Of a stretch of DNA of 35,828 bases, positions 26,069-34,606 are shown in pieces (position 1 is the stretch's first letter; each line of letters begins with the position of its first letter). The stretch spans positions 1 to 35,828 of the forward strand of contig SHXR01000045.1 of assembly GCA_009693235.1 (NCBI GenBank), written 5' to 3'. The notes beneath the pieces were generated by a model. That model saw nothing but the letters and a program-made list of their open reading frames with translations, made no database searches and was not told the DNA's origin. The translations under genes and the position numbers were made by a program. Origin of the DNA: Betaproteobacteria bacterium. GTDB taxonomy: Bacteria; Pseudomonadota; Gammaproteobacteria; Burkholderiales; SG8-39.

Positions 26069-26138
26069 TGGTCTTACGCACGACTAACTTTCATCGACCG
26101 GCGGCCTTGCGGCGTGCCCACTAGCGGCGGAATCGCGC

Positions 26139-26747
26139 TTGATCAAAAAGAATCTGATCGCAGGACTATTGGTTTGGGTACCCGTGGTCATCACGATCTG
26201 GGTGCTGACCGCGATCGTCCGGACCATGGACAGCTGGCTCCGGGCGTGGGTGCCGACGGGGTGGATGCCGTCGTGGGCTGGCCACGAGATTCCGGGGTTT
26301 GGCGTCATCGTCACGTTGATCGGACTGCTTCTTACCGGCTTTGCCGCATCGAATTTTTTCGGACGCCATCTGATTGGTTTCTGGGACCGCGTGGTCTCGC
26401 GCATTCCCGTTGTCAAGACGGTGTACAGCGGCGTCAAGCAGGTGAGCGACACGCTTCTTGCGCCAAACGGACAAGCGTTTCGCAAGGCACTCCTGGTCCC
26501 CTATCCGCGTGCCGGTAGTTGGACGATCGCGTTTCTCACCGGACGGCCCGGTGGTGATGTGGCCAATCATCTTGCCGGTGACTATGTGAGCGTCTATGTG
26601 CCGACGACGCCAAACCCGACGTCGGGTTTTTTTCTCATGATGCTGCGAACGGACGTCGTCGAACTCAATATGAGTGTCGATGACGCCTTGAAGTATGTCA
26701 TTTCAATGGGTGTGGTCGCGCCCGAAATCGGCACCAAACAGCCTTGA
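26139..26747 (+). CDS. DUF502 membrane protein
   Basis: 202 residues starting at a TTG codon. The TTG is supported because MIKKNLIAGLLVWVPVVITI is the standard DUF502 N terminus and no ATG lies upstream in frame. Two membrane segments (about 7-27 and 53-72) are followed by FFGRHLIGFWDRVVSRIPVV and VYSGVKQVSDTLL, the family core, and a soluble beta-rich domain. It lies 70 bases after the FmdB gene and 74 before aspS. Members are inner-membrane proteins without an established role. Confidence 0.88.
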   Translation: MIKKNLIAGLLVWVPVVITIWVLTAIVRTMDSWLRAWVPTGWMPSWAGHEIPGFGVIVTLIGLLLTGFAASNFFGRHLIGFWDRVVSRIPVVKTVYSGVKQVSDTLLAPNGQAFRKALLVPYPRAGSWTIAFLTGRPGGDVANHLAGDYVSVYVPTTPNPTSGFFLMMLRTDVVELNMSVDDALKYVISMGVVAPEIGTKQP

Positions 26748-26821
26748 TGACGATGCACAGTCCATTCGTGCCCTTCGTGTCGCGCCATAAAATTCCACGT
26801 CTCTAATTCAAATAGTCCAAT

Positions 26822-28597
26822 ATGCGCACCCACTATTGCGGCCAAGTCACTGCACTTCACTTTGGTCAAACGGTCACGTTATACGGGTGGGCGCAACGCC
26901 GGCGCGATCACGGTGGCGTGATCTTTATCGACCTGCGCGATCGCGAAGGGTTGGTGCAAATCGTCTGCGATCCCGATCGGCGGGAAATGTTTGCGCTGGC
27001 CGAGCGGGTGCGCAGCGAGTTCGTCCTGAAAGTGGAAGGCCGAGTGGTCAAGCGTGTACCGGATCTCATCAATCCAAAGCTTGCAACCGGTGAAATCGAG
27101 ATTGCATGCCAATCGCTTGAGATCCTGAATCCGTCGGTACCGATTCCGTTTCAAATCGACGATGAAGATTTGAACGAGAACACGCGGCTTACCCATCGCG
27201 TGCTCGACTTGCGCCGGCCCCAGATGCAGGCGAATCTTCGTCTGCGCTACCGAACGTCGATGGCGGTGCGTAAGTTCATGGACGCGCGCGGCTTCATAGA
27301 CGTTGAAACGCCGATGCTCACGAAATCCACACCCGAGGGCGCGCGCGACTATCTGGTGCCATCGCGGGTTCATTCCGGACAATTTTTCGCCTTGCCGCAA
27401 TCGCCGCAACTCTTCAAGCAAATGCTGATGATGGCCGGCTTCGATCGCTACTATCAGATCACCAAGTGTTTTCGCGATGAAGATTTGCGCGCCGACCGGC
27501 AGCCGGAGTTCACCCAGATCGACGTGGAAACATCGTTTCTTAGCGAGCAGGAAATTCGTGGCCTCATGGAAGAGATGATTCACACCGTGTTTCGCGAGGT
27601 GCTGAATGTCGATCTGGGCAGCCCATTCCCGATCTACACATACGCCGATGTCATGCGCGACTATGGGTCGGACAAGCCGGACTTTCGCGTGCCGCTGAAA
27701 TTTACCGAGCTCACCGATGTGATGCGGAGCGTCGATTTCAAGGTCTTCGCCGCCGCGGCCAACGCGACCGGCGGGCGGGTGGCCGGCCTCTTGATCCCAC
27801 GCGGCGGTGATTTGACGCGCGGAGAAATCGATAGCTATGGTCAATTCGTCGGCATCTATGGCGCCAAAGGTCTTGCGTATATCAAATTCAACGAGATCGC
27901 CAAAGGCCGCGATGGCATGCAGTCACCGATCGTCAAGAACCTCTCTGATGCAGCGCTGTCGGCGATCGTTGAGCGCTCGGGCGCCAAAGATGGCGATCTG
28001 ATGTTCTTTGCGGCGGACAAAGCCAAGGTTGTGAATGACAGCCTGGGTGCTCTTCGCGTCAAGATCGGACACGAAAAGGGATTCGTCGAAAAAGGCTGGC
28101 GCCCGGCGTGGGTGATCGATTTTCCGATGTTCGAATATGACGAAGAAGCAAAGCGTTGGGCGGCCATGCACCATCCGTTTACCGCGCCCAAAGATGGTCA
28201 TGACGATTACCTTGTGACCGATCCCGGCAAGGCAATCGCCAAGGCCTACGACATGATCTTGAATGGCTGGGAAATTGGCGGGGGCTCCGTGCGTATCCAC
28301 CGCGCCGACACCCAATCGAAGGTGTTCGATGCGCTTGGCATCGGTGAAGAAGAAGCGCGCATCAAATTCGGCTTCCTGCTGGATGCGCTGAAGTACGGTG
28401 CGCCACCCCATGGCGGCATCGCGTTTGGTCTGGACCGCATTGTCACCATGATGGCAGGCGCGGATTCGATCCGGGACGTCATCGCGTTTCCGAAAACACA
28501 ACGTGCACAGTGCTTATTGACGCAGGCGCCCAGCAGCGTTGACGAGAAGCAGCTTCGCGAATTGCATATTCGCCTGCGCGAGCCGGCCAAAGTCTGA
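26822..28597 (+). CDS. aspS: Aspartyl-tRNA synthetase
   Basis: Class II synthetase charging tRNA-Asp, 591 residues, full bacterial length with the GAD insertion. The N-terminal anticodon-binding OB fold begins [10 protein letters not shown]. Motif 2 appears as [20 protein letters not shown] and motif 3 as [12 protein letters not shown]. Residue His30 in [10 protein letters not shown] occupies the position where non-discriminating enzymes carry His and discriminating ones Leu, so it may also charge tRNA-Asn; the second marker position is Asp81, which is uninformative. The 74-base leader has no obvious ribosome site. Confidence 0.97.
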   Translation: MRTHYCGQVTALHFGQTVTLYGWAQRRRDHGGVIFIDLRDREGLVQIVCDPDRREMFALAERVRSEFVLKVEGRVVKRVPDLINPKLATGEIEIACQSLEILNPSVPIPFQIDDEDLNENTRLTHRVLDLRRPQMQANLRLRYRTSMAVRKFMDARGFIDVETPMLTKSTPEGARDYLVPSRVHSGQFFALPQSPQLFKQMLMMAGFDRYYQITKCFRDEDLRADRQPEFTQIDVETSFLSEQEIRGLMEEMIHTVFREVLNVDLGSPFPIYTYADVMRDYGSDKPDFRVPLKFTELTDVMRSVDFKVFAAAANATGGRVAGLLIPRGGDLTRGEIDSYGQFVGIYGAKGLAYIKFNEIAKGRDGMQSPIVKNLSDAALSAIVERSGAKDGDLMFFAADKAKVVNDSLGALRVKIGHEKGFVEKGWRPAWVIDFPMFEYDEEAKRWAAMHHPFTAPKDGHDDYLVTDPGKAIAKAYDMILNGWEIGGGSVRIHRADTQSKVFDALGIGEEEARIKFGFLLDALKYGAPPHGGIAFGLDRIVTMMAGADSIRDVIAFPKTQRAQCLLTQAPSSVDEKQLRELHIRLREPAKV

Positions 28598-28635
28598 ACG
28601 AGCGGGTTTGATCGCATGACGGACATTGACCGGCA

Positions 28636-29007
28636 ATGAATCTGTTCCGCGTTTTGATTGCGCTCGTCAGCGCGCTTGTTCTCCAGTTCGGTGGCGCATC
28701 GGCGTTGTTCGGGCGCGACGATATACCGCGCCTGGCGGAAATCGCGGTGGCGGATTTGCCTGCGGAGAGTCGGCACACCCTTCGCCTCATCAAAAAGGGC
28801 GGGCCATACCCCTACGAACGCGACGGTGTCACGTTCGGTAATTTTGAGAAGCTGTTGCCAATCAAGGCAAAGGGGCACTACCGCGAATTCACTGTCTCCA
28901 CCCCCGGTGCGCGCGATCGTGGCGCGCGGCGCATTGTCGCCGGCAAGGACGGCGAGTTGTTTTACACTGCGGATCACTATAAGAGTTTCAAACGCATTCG
29001 AGAATGA
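28636..29007 (+). CDS. Secreted ribonuclease, barnase/RNase Sa type
   Basis: 123 residues with an N-terminal signal peptide (about 1-23, ending GGASA). The mature part matches microbial guanyl-type RNases: ADLPAESRHTLRLIKKGGPY, RDGVTFGNFEKLLP, then the catalytic residues Glu84 (HYREFTV), Arg98/Arg99 (GARRIVAG) and His114 (YTADHYKSF), equivalent to barnase Glu73, Arg87 and His102. It would cleave RNA outside the cytoplasm, either for nutrition or against competitors. The barstar gene follows after ten bases, as expected for protection against unexported enzyme. The pair sits between aspS and nudB. Confidence 0.9.
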   Translation: MNLFRVLIALVSALVLQFGGASALFGRDDIPRLAEIAVADLPAESRHTLRLIKKGGPYPYERDGVTFGNFEKLLPIKAKGHYREFTVSTPGARDRGARRIVAGKDGELFYTADHYKSFKRIRE

Positions 29008-29017
29008 GGGACGCAAC

Positions 29018-29464
29018 ATGGAATCGATGTCCGCGGCACTAGGTAACACGAAGGAATGCGGGGTATTTCATCTCGCGAGCGAACCGTATGAAGCGGAGCG
29101 CGAAGCTAAAACAGCCGGACTTGCGGTGTTTCGGATGGATATCGGGCACGCGCATGACAAGATGGAGTTTCTCGATCACATCGCCAAGGGCCTGAAGTTT
29201 CCCGCACAATTTGGCAAGAACTGGGACGCTCTCAACGATTGTCTCAGCGATCTCGCGTGGATCGATGGGAAAGGGTTTGTCCTAATCTTTGAAAAATCGA
29301 AGCATTTTGGTGCGGGCCATAAACGCGATTTCGAGGCGGCGATCGATGTCTTACGGGCCGCGGCTGACGCTTGGCGTGCCAAGGGCAAGCCATTTTGGGC
29401 GTTCATCCACGGCGCCCAAGGCTGGGATTCGGGTTTGCCGAAGTTTCCCGCAGCGTCAGCGTAA
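29018..29464 (+). CDS. Barstar family ribonuclease inhibitor
   Basis: 148 residues. The inhibitory helix is seen in FPAQFGKNWDALNDCLSDL at 61-79: Asp70 and Asp74 match barstar Asp35 and Asp39, while Asn73 replaces Trp38. A central VLIFEKS strand and the closing KPFWAFIHG strand complete the fold. The N-terminal extension of about 35 residues is longer than in Bacillus barstar (about 90 residues in total). GAGGGA precedes the ATG. Directly downstream of the ribonuclease, it should neutralise that enzyme in the cytoplasm. Confidence 0.9.
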   Translation: MESMSAALGNTKECGVFHLASEPYEAEREAKTAGLAVFRMDIGHAHDKMEFLDHIAKGLKFPAQFGKNWDALNDCLSDLAWIDGKGFVLIFEKSKHFGAGHKRDFEAAIDVLRAAADAWRAKGKPFWAFIHGAQGWDSGLPKFPAASA

Positions 29465-29509
29465 ATCCCCGGGTTCCGGCGGAAGGCCGCTTGAAACTGG
29501 CGCGGGACC

Positions 29510-29962
29510 ATGGCGACCCGTTACAAGATTCCTCGGTCAGTCCTGGTCGTGATTCACACCGCAGCACTCGATGTGTTGCTGATCGAGCGCGCGCGCTGGC
29601 CTGGATATTGGCAGTCGGTGACGGGCAGCGTGGACACTCAAAGCGAAGCGCTTCAGGACACGGCGATCCGCGAAGTGATGGAAGAAACCGGGATTGATGC
29701 AAGTCGCCATCGTCTCGTCGATTGGCAGATCGACAATGTCTTTGAGATCTATAACAAGTGGCGGTCGCGCTTTGCGCCTGGCGTGACACACAATCGCGAG
29801 CGCGTATTCGGACTCACGGTCGCCGATCGTGTAACGGTGCGTCTTGCGCCCGATGAACACTCCGATCAGCTTTGGCTGCCGTGGCGTGAGGCGGCCGAAA
29901 AGTGCTTCTCGTGGTCCAATCGGGATGCCATTTTGCGATTGCCGGAATTCACCACCATCTAG
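29510..29962 (+). CDS. nudB: Dihydroneopterin triphosphate diphosphatase (Nudix)
   Basis: Nudix hydrolase removing pyrophosphate from dihydroneopterin triphosphate in folate synthesis. It has 150 residues, as E. coli NudB. The N-terminal YKIPRSVLVVIHT and WPGYWQSVTGSV match NudB. The Nudix box reads from GSVDTQSEAL to IREVMEETGID: the catalytic REVMEETG is intact, but there are six rather than five residues between the leading Gly and the first Glu. It follows barstar by 45 bases and is a usual neighbour of aspS in betaproteobacteria. Confidence 0.9.
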   Translation: MATRYKIPRSVLVVIHTAALDVLLIERARWPGYWQSVTGSVDTQSEALQDTAIREVMEETGIDASRHRLVDWQIDNVFEIYNKWRSRFAPGVTHNRERVFGLTVADRVTVRLAPDEHSDQLWLPWREAAEKCFSWSNRDAILRLPEFTTI

Positions 29963-30123
29963 CGGGAAGAGGGACCGGTGGAGAAAAGGACCTGCAGCGA
30001 TCAATCGGGAAATCTTGCCCTCTGACAAATTCCCACTGCCTTCGATAGAAGGAGTATGTTTTAACCTGCGGTGGGTGAGCGCCGCATCTGCCTGTGAACC
30101 CCGGATTTCTTGAGGAGGCCTGA

Positions 30124-30324
30124 ATGGTTGAGTCGGAAGTGGGATTCCTACGGACACGCATTCATTCGTTAGCAGTAGAGCATCACGATTTGGACGCCGC
30201 GATTGCAAGGATGGAAGAATCAAAAGTCTTCGCCGACGACGAGCTCCAACGGCTCAAGAAAAAGAAACTCCACCTCAAGGATCAGATCGCTGGATTGGAA
30301 CGGCAGCTCTCCACCACACAATAG
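30124..30324 (+). CDS. YdcH-like (DUF465) small coiled-coil protein
   Basis: 66 residues, almost entirely helical and charged (DLDAAIARMEESKVFADDEL, then QRLKKKKLHLKDQIAGLERQ). HHDLD followed by LKKKKLHLKDQI is the DUF465 signature. AGGAGG lies six bases before the ATG. A mobile repeat begins directly after the TAG stop, and that stop belongs to the repeat's flanking duplication. Function unknown. Confidence 0.85.
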   Translation: MVESEVGFLRTRIHSLAVEHHDLDAAIARMEESKVFADDELQRLKKKKLHLKDQIAGLERQLSTTQ

Positions 30325-30413
30325 GGAATCACTGATCAACGAGGCTCGCCCCCTTATAACTCCTTGAATATTTGAGCACGCTGATTACGCGGGATAGCTT
30401 AATCAGCGTTTCC
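30325..30413 (+). repeat. MITE-like element, copy C
   Basis: 89 bp with terminal inverted repeats GGAATCACTGAT and the complement of GGAAACGCTGAT (10 of 12 bases match). It is flanked by perfect ATAG duplications at 30321-30324 and 30414-30417. The 10-bp stem is ACGCTGATTA (30378-30387) with TAATCAGCGT (30400-30409); its last pair is A-T where copy B has G-C, a compensatory change. The G-run hairpin is degraded here. Confidence 0.8.
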
Positions 30414-30417
30414 ATAG

Positions 30418-30737
30418 CGCTTCGTGCCGCGCCATCGCTCAGCTGGCGAGGGCGCGCTGATCGGCCTGGATCTCGAACCGGAACCGGGTATGCAGGGCGC
30501 GCGGCGTTGCTCGCATGGTAGCGGCGGCTCGCCATCAATCACACTAACTCGTGATCCCGGGGGTGGGCGTTCGTATTCAGCAGTTATTTGAGAACCTCCG
30601 CACTGCGCGCGGCAGCATTCCCGGTGCATTCGCTCACCCTGCAATACAATCTATGTTGTCGCATGCAGGAAAATTGTTCTCAGGGTGTGTGAACCGCATG
30701 CCCTGATGTGGGCAAGCCGCCTCTAATTCCTCGGGTA
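30418..30737. other. Gene-free stretch between copy C and the YbhP-like gene
   Basis: About 320 bases without a supportable gene, RNA or promoter. Short open frames on both strands have no ribosome site or family similarity. It may be the remains of a lost gene or an upstream regulatory region for the next operon. Confidence 0.5.
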
Positions 30738-31484
30738 ATGGATCTTCACGTCGCGACCTACAATATTCACAAGGGCTTTTCGCATTTCAACACGCGCATG
30801 GTGATTCACGAGCTGCGTGACCGATTGCGAGGCGTGGGAGCCGATGTGGTGTTTCTGCAGGAAGTGCTTGGCGGGCATGATGTTCATGCGCGTCGGCATG
30901 TCGATTGGCCCGACGAACCCCAATACGAATTCCTGGCGCAGGCGGTGTGGGGCGATTTTGCGTATGGGCGCAATGCCGTATACGGCCACGGCCACCACGG
31001 CAATGCGATCCTCTCCCGCTATCCGATCGCCAGTGCGGAAAATCAAGATATCTCCGCCCATCCGTTCGAACAACGCGGGCTCTTGCATTGCGAGATTACG
31101 GTGCCTGGCGCCTCCGAGACCATCCATGCGGTCTGCGTGCATCTGGCCCTGAATGAACGTGGGCGTAAGCGACAGCTTGCCGCGATGATTGAACGGCTGA
31201 ATGAAATGGTGCCCCGCAACGCGCCGCTCGTCGTCGCCGGCGATTTCAATGATTGGCGGGACCGCGCCGGGCAGCGTCTGGCGTCGGAGCTTGGACTAAA
31301 AGAGGCGTTCCGCGATCGCCGCGGGCGCTCGGCGCGAAGCTTTCCGGCGGCGTTGCCGATTTTGCGGCTTGATCGCATTTACGTCCGCGGCTTTTCCATC
31401 TTTCACGCGGAGGTGCATCACGGGCATCCCTGGTCGAAGATCTCCGATCACGCGTTGCTGTCGGCGCGCCTGAACATCGGATGA
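30738..31484 (+). CDS. Endonuclease/exonuclease/phosphatase family protein, YbhP-like
   Basis: 248 residues from the ATG at 30738 (MDLHVATYNIHKGFS); a GTG at 30708 is an alternative, and neither has a strong ribosome site. EEP metal and catalytic residues are seen in TYNIHKG, FLQEVLGG, VHLALNERGRKRQ, VVAGDFNDW and the closing SDHALLSA. It precedes clsB by 134 bases. The same pair, ybhP-ybhO, exists in E. coli, so a role in lipid or phosphodiester metabolism is suggested; the substrate is unproven. Confidence 0.85.
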   Translation: MDLHVATYNIHKGFSHFNTRMVIHELRDRLRGVGADVVFLQEVLGGHDVHARRHVDWPDEPQYEFLAQAVWGDFAYGRNAVYGHGHHGNAILSRYPIASAENQDISAHPFEQRGLLHCEITVPGASETIHAVCVHLALNERGRKRQLAAMIERLNEMVPRNAPLVVAGDFNDWRDRAGQRLASELGLKEAFRDRRGRSARSFPAALPILRLDRIYVRGFSIFHAEVHHGHPWSKISDHALLSARLNIG

Positions 31485-31618
31485 GCCGAGCTCAATGCGC
31501 GCTATGACGGTAGATAAACGTCGATCGCCGCAGTCCCACTGGGCCACCGCGATCGCCGTCCAAGATTATTCATTCGTCGCGGTGAGTAGGCCTACCCTGT
31601 GATGCGTGACCTAGCCGT

Positions 31619-32776
31619 ATGACCGATTTCGTCGAACGTAATAAGTTTTCCCTGCTCGATAGCGGCACCGAATATTTTCCTTCGCTGGAAGCCGAGATCG
31701 ACAACGCGTCCTCGCAGATTTTCCTGCAGGTCTATATCGTTGCCGACGACGAAGTCGGGCGGCGCATCGCAGGTGCATTAGCCCGTGCCGTCGCACGTGG
31801 CGTTTGGGTGCATCTGCTGATCGACGCAAGCGGCGCGGCACGCTACCTGCACGAGCTCGGTACGAACATGGCAAGAGATGGCATTCAGGTGCTTCATTTT
31901 CGGCCTGAAGCGCGGTGGTTGAGTGTCAGCAGTCATCGCCTGCGTCGCATGCATCGCAAAGTTGCCGTCATTGACGGGCGGGTGGCTTTCGTTGGTGGCA
32001 TCAACATCATTGACGATATGCATACGCCCGGGCACAAGCCGCCTCGCTACGACTACGCCGTGCGATTAGAAGGACCGCTGGTGGCGGCAGTACTTGACCA
32101 GGCGCATGCCCTTTGGTCACTGGTCGCCTGGATAACGTTTAATCAGCGCTTCGACGTGCCGATCCGAACGGTGCCAGACAAGGCCCCCAAGGGTGATCAG
32201 CGGGGCGCCTTCCTGGTCCGCGACAACATCCTCCATCGCTCCGATATCGAGGATGCCTACCTGGAGGCGATCGAATCGGCAAAGAATGAGATCGTCATCG
32301 CATGCGCCTATTTTTTCCCCGGACGACAGTTCCGGCGCGCCCTTGTTGCCGCTGCGGTGAGGGGGGTGCGGGTCGTGTTGTTGTTGCAAGGGCGGGTCGA
32401 ATATGTATTGTTGCATTACGCCAGCCGCGCCCTCTATGGATCGCTGCTCGATGCAGGCGTCGAAATATTCGAATATCACGCGAGCTTTCTCCATGCGAAA
32501 GTCGCGGTGATCGATGGGCGTTGGGCAACGGTCGGTTCGTCCAATATCGATCCATTCAGTCTTCTTCTTGCTCGGGAGGCCAATGTCGTGGTGGATGACC
32601 ATGCCTTTGCGAACGGGCTCAAGCAGAGTCTCCTTGAACACATGAGCCAGGGCGCCGCCTTGGTGGGAAAGCAACAATGGCGGCGGCGACCGCTTCGCGA
32701 GAGAGTGCTGATCTGGGCGGGCTACGGCATTGCCCGCCTGTTAATCGGTGTATTCGGGTACGGACGGCTACACTGA
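31619..32776 (+). CDS. clsB: Cardiolipin synthase B, phospholipase D family
   Basis: Joins phosphatidylglycerol molecules, or related phospholipids, into cardiolipin at the inner membrane. It has 385 residues with two HKD motifs: His112, Lys114, Asp119 in MHRKVAVIDG and His292, Lys294, Asp299 in LHAKVAVIDG, each followed by the GG/GS-x-N element (VGGINI, VGSSNIDPFS). There is no N-terminal membrane hairpin, which separates ClsB from ClsA; a short hydrophobic C-terminal segment (VLIWAGYGIARLLIGVF) may anchor it. The partner is the YbhP-like gene upstream. Confidence 0.92.
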   Translation: MTDFVERNKFSLLDSGTEYFPSLEAEIDNASSQIFLQVYIVADDEVGRRIAGALARAVARGVWVHLLIDASGAARYLHELGTNMARDGIQVLHFRPEARWLSVSSHRLRRMHRKVAVIDGRVAFVGGINIIDDMHTPGHKPPRYDYAVRLEGPLVAAVLDQAHALWSLVAWITFNQRFDVPIRTVPDKAPKGDQRGAFLVRDNILHRSDIEDAYLEAIESAKNEIVIACAYFFPGRQFRRALVAAAVRGVRVVLLLQGRVEYVLLHYASRALYGSLLDAGVEIFEYHASFLHAKVAVIDGRWATVGSSNIDPFSLLLAREANVVVDDHAFANGLKQSLLEHMSQGAALVGKQQWRRRPLRERVLIWAGYGIARLLIGVFGYGRLH

Positions 32777-32849
32777 GCGATCGATGTGCAAGGTGTCGGA
32801 CCTGCACATGCCCGGCGCAATGTGTTCAATACTCGCAAACGAGGAAGTG

Positions 32850-34559
32850 ATGACAACCGACGGTACGAAGGATGGTCCGGTAGGGCTCGCAAGAGGCCTC
32901 ACGCATTATGGTGACGCCGATTTTTCTCTTTATCTGCGGCGCTCCTTCATGCAGGCGATGGGGTACTCACGCGAGCTATTGGCGCAACCGATTATTGGGA
33001 TCATCGACACCGGGTCAGACTTTAACAACTGCCATCGGCATTTCCCGGAGTTGATCGACGCGGTCAAGCGTGGCGTGTTGGTGGCGGGCGGCTTGCCGAT
33101 GGCGTTTCCGACCATTTCCCTTGGCGAGGTTTTTCAACACCCCACCAGTTTGATGTTTCGCAACCTGATGTCGATCGACACCGAGGAGATGGTTCGTGCC
33201 CAACCGATGGATGCGGTCGTGATGGTGGGTGGGTGCGATAAGACCGTGCCTGCGCAATTGATGGGCGCTGCTTCCGCCGATGTTCCGGCGATTCAATTGC
33301 TGGCCGGGCCAATGATGCCAAGCTCGTTCCGGGGCGAACGCCTTGGTGCGTGCACCGATTGCCGCCGGTTTTGGGGACAGTTTCGAGCCGGCAAAGTATC
33401 GGGCGAGCAAATCCATGAAATTGAGGCGAATCTTGCCACCACGGCGGGCACGTGTGCCGTAATGGGAACGGCAAGCACGATGGCGTCGATCGCCGAAGCG
33501 CTTGGCATGTGTTTGCCGGGAACTGCCGCGATTCCCGCTGTGCATGCCGATCGATTGCGGGCGGGCGAGGCCTCGGGCCGACGTGCCGTTGAGCTGGCGC
33601 GTCATCCGATTCGACCAAGCCAAATCATTACCGAGAAGTCGGTCGAAAATGCGTTGCGTGTGCTCCTCGCGATTGGCGGCTCAACCAATGCGATCATTCA
33701 TCTCACCGCCATTGCCGGCCGGCGTGGGATAAAGATTACGTTGCAGCAGCTCAATCGATTGTCCGACACAACCCCTGTCATCGTCGATTTGAAACCGACC
33801 GGGCTGCATTACATGTCAGACCTCCATGCAGCGGGAGGGATCGGTGCAGTCCTGCGGGAACTGAAGCCGCTGCTCAATCTTGAGTGCATGACGGTGGCTG
33901 GCGAAACGCTTGGCGAGCGCTTGTCCCGTGAGATCCCCTGGGTGGATCGCAGCATCGTTCGTCCCCTTGCCGAACCGTACCAGTCGGAAGGCGGATTGGT
34001 AGGCCTGTTTGGCTCATTGGCGCCGGGTGGGGCCATCCTCAAACGTTCTGCTGCGGATCCGGCGCTCTTCGAGAAAGAAGGGCGGGCAGTCGTCTTCACT
34101 TCGCTCGAAGATCTTGCGGCCCGGATTGACGCTCCAGACCTGGATGTGACGCCTGACGATTTCATGATCATGCAAAACGCTGGGCCAAAGAGCGGTACTG
34201 GCATGCCTGAGGCGGGTTACTTGCCGATACCGTCGAAACTTGCTCGTGCCGGCGTTAAAGATATGGTGCGCATGTCGGACGCTCGAATGAGCGGCACAGC
34301 ATATGGCACCATCGTGCTCCACATCACGCCTGAGTCGGCCGCGGGAGGTCCGCTTGCCATGGTTCGCGACGGCGATCGGATACGACTATCGGTGAAGAAT
34401 CGCCGTGTCGATCTCCTCGTCGACGACGCAGAGTTGGCCCGTCGCCAAACCGCGTGGCGGGCGCCGGCGGCGCGTCCGGCTCGTGGCTATGCGCAGCTTT
34501 ATATGGATCATGTCTTGCAGGCGACTGACGGTTGCGATTTTGATTTCTTGAGAGGGTGA
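32850..34559 (+). CDS. IlvD/Edd family dehydratase (sugar-acid or dihydroxy-acid dehydratase)
   Basis: Fe-S dehydratase, 569 residues from the ATG at 32850, which has GAGGA just upstream; the frame is open for 34 more codons without similarity. Cluster ligands are Cys61 (NNCHRHF), Cys129 (GGCDKT) and Cys202 (AGTCAVMG); Lys131 is the candidate Mg-site lysine. RMSDARMSGTAYGT near the C terminus is the substrate loop. Details (LGACTDCRRFWGQFRAG, GGPLAMVRDGDRIRL) are closer to pentonate/sugar-acid dehydratases such as arabinonate dehydratase than to biosynthetic IlvD. No sugar-acid genes adjoin, so the substrate is open. Confidence 0.85.
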   Translation: MTTDGTKDGPVGLARGLTHYGDADFSLYLRRSFMQAMGYSRELLAQPIIGIIDTGSDFNNCHRHFPELIDAVKRGVLVAGGLPMAFPTISLGEVFQHPTSLMFRNLMSIDTEEMVRAQPMDAVVMVGGCDKTVPAQLMGAASADVPAIQLLAGPMMPSSFRGERLGACTDCRRFWGQFRAGKVSGEQIHEIEANLATTAGTCAVMGTASTMASIAEALGMCLPGTAAIPAVHADRLRAGEASGRRAVELARHPIRPSQIITEKSVENALRVLLAIGGSTNAIIHLTAIAGRRGIKITLQQLNRLSDTTPVIVDLKPTGLHYMSDLHAAGGIGAVLRELKPLLNLECMTVAGETLGERLSREIPWVDRSIVRPLAEPYQSEGGLVGLFGSLAPGGAILKRSAADPALFEKEGRAVVFTSLEDLAARIDAPDLDVTPDDFMIMQNAGPKSGTGMPEAGYLPIPSKLARAGVKDMVRMSDARMSGTAYGTIVLHITPESAAGGPLAMVRDGDRIRLSVKNRRVDLLVDDAELARRQTAWRAPAARPARGYAQLYMDHVLQATDGCDFDFLRG

Positions 34560-34606
34560 TTGAGGATGGATTTTGTAGATAGCGAACCGGTCGAATTAGC
34601 GCGCTC

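Noticed and set aside
30329..30538. 69-codon minus-strand frame over repeat copy C.
   Set aside because: It reads through the mobile repeat and has no ribosome site or similarity.
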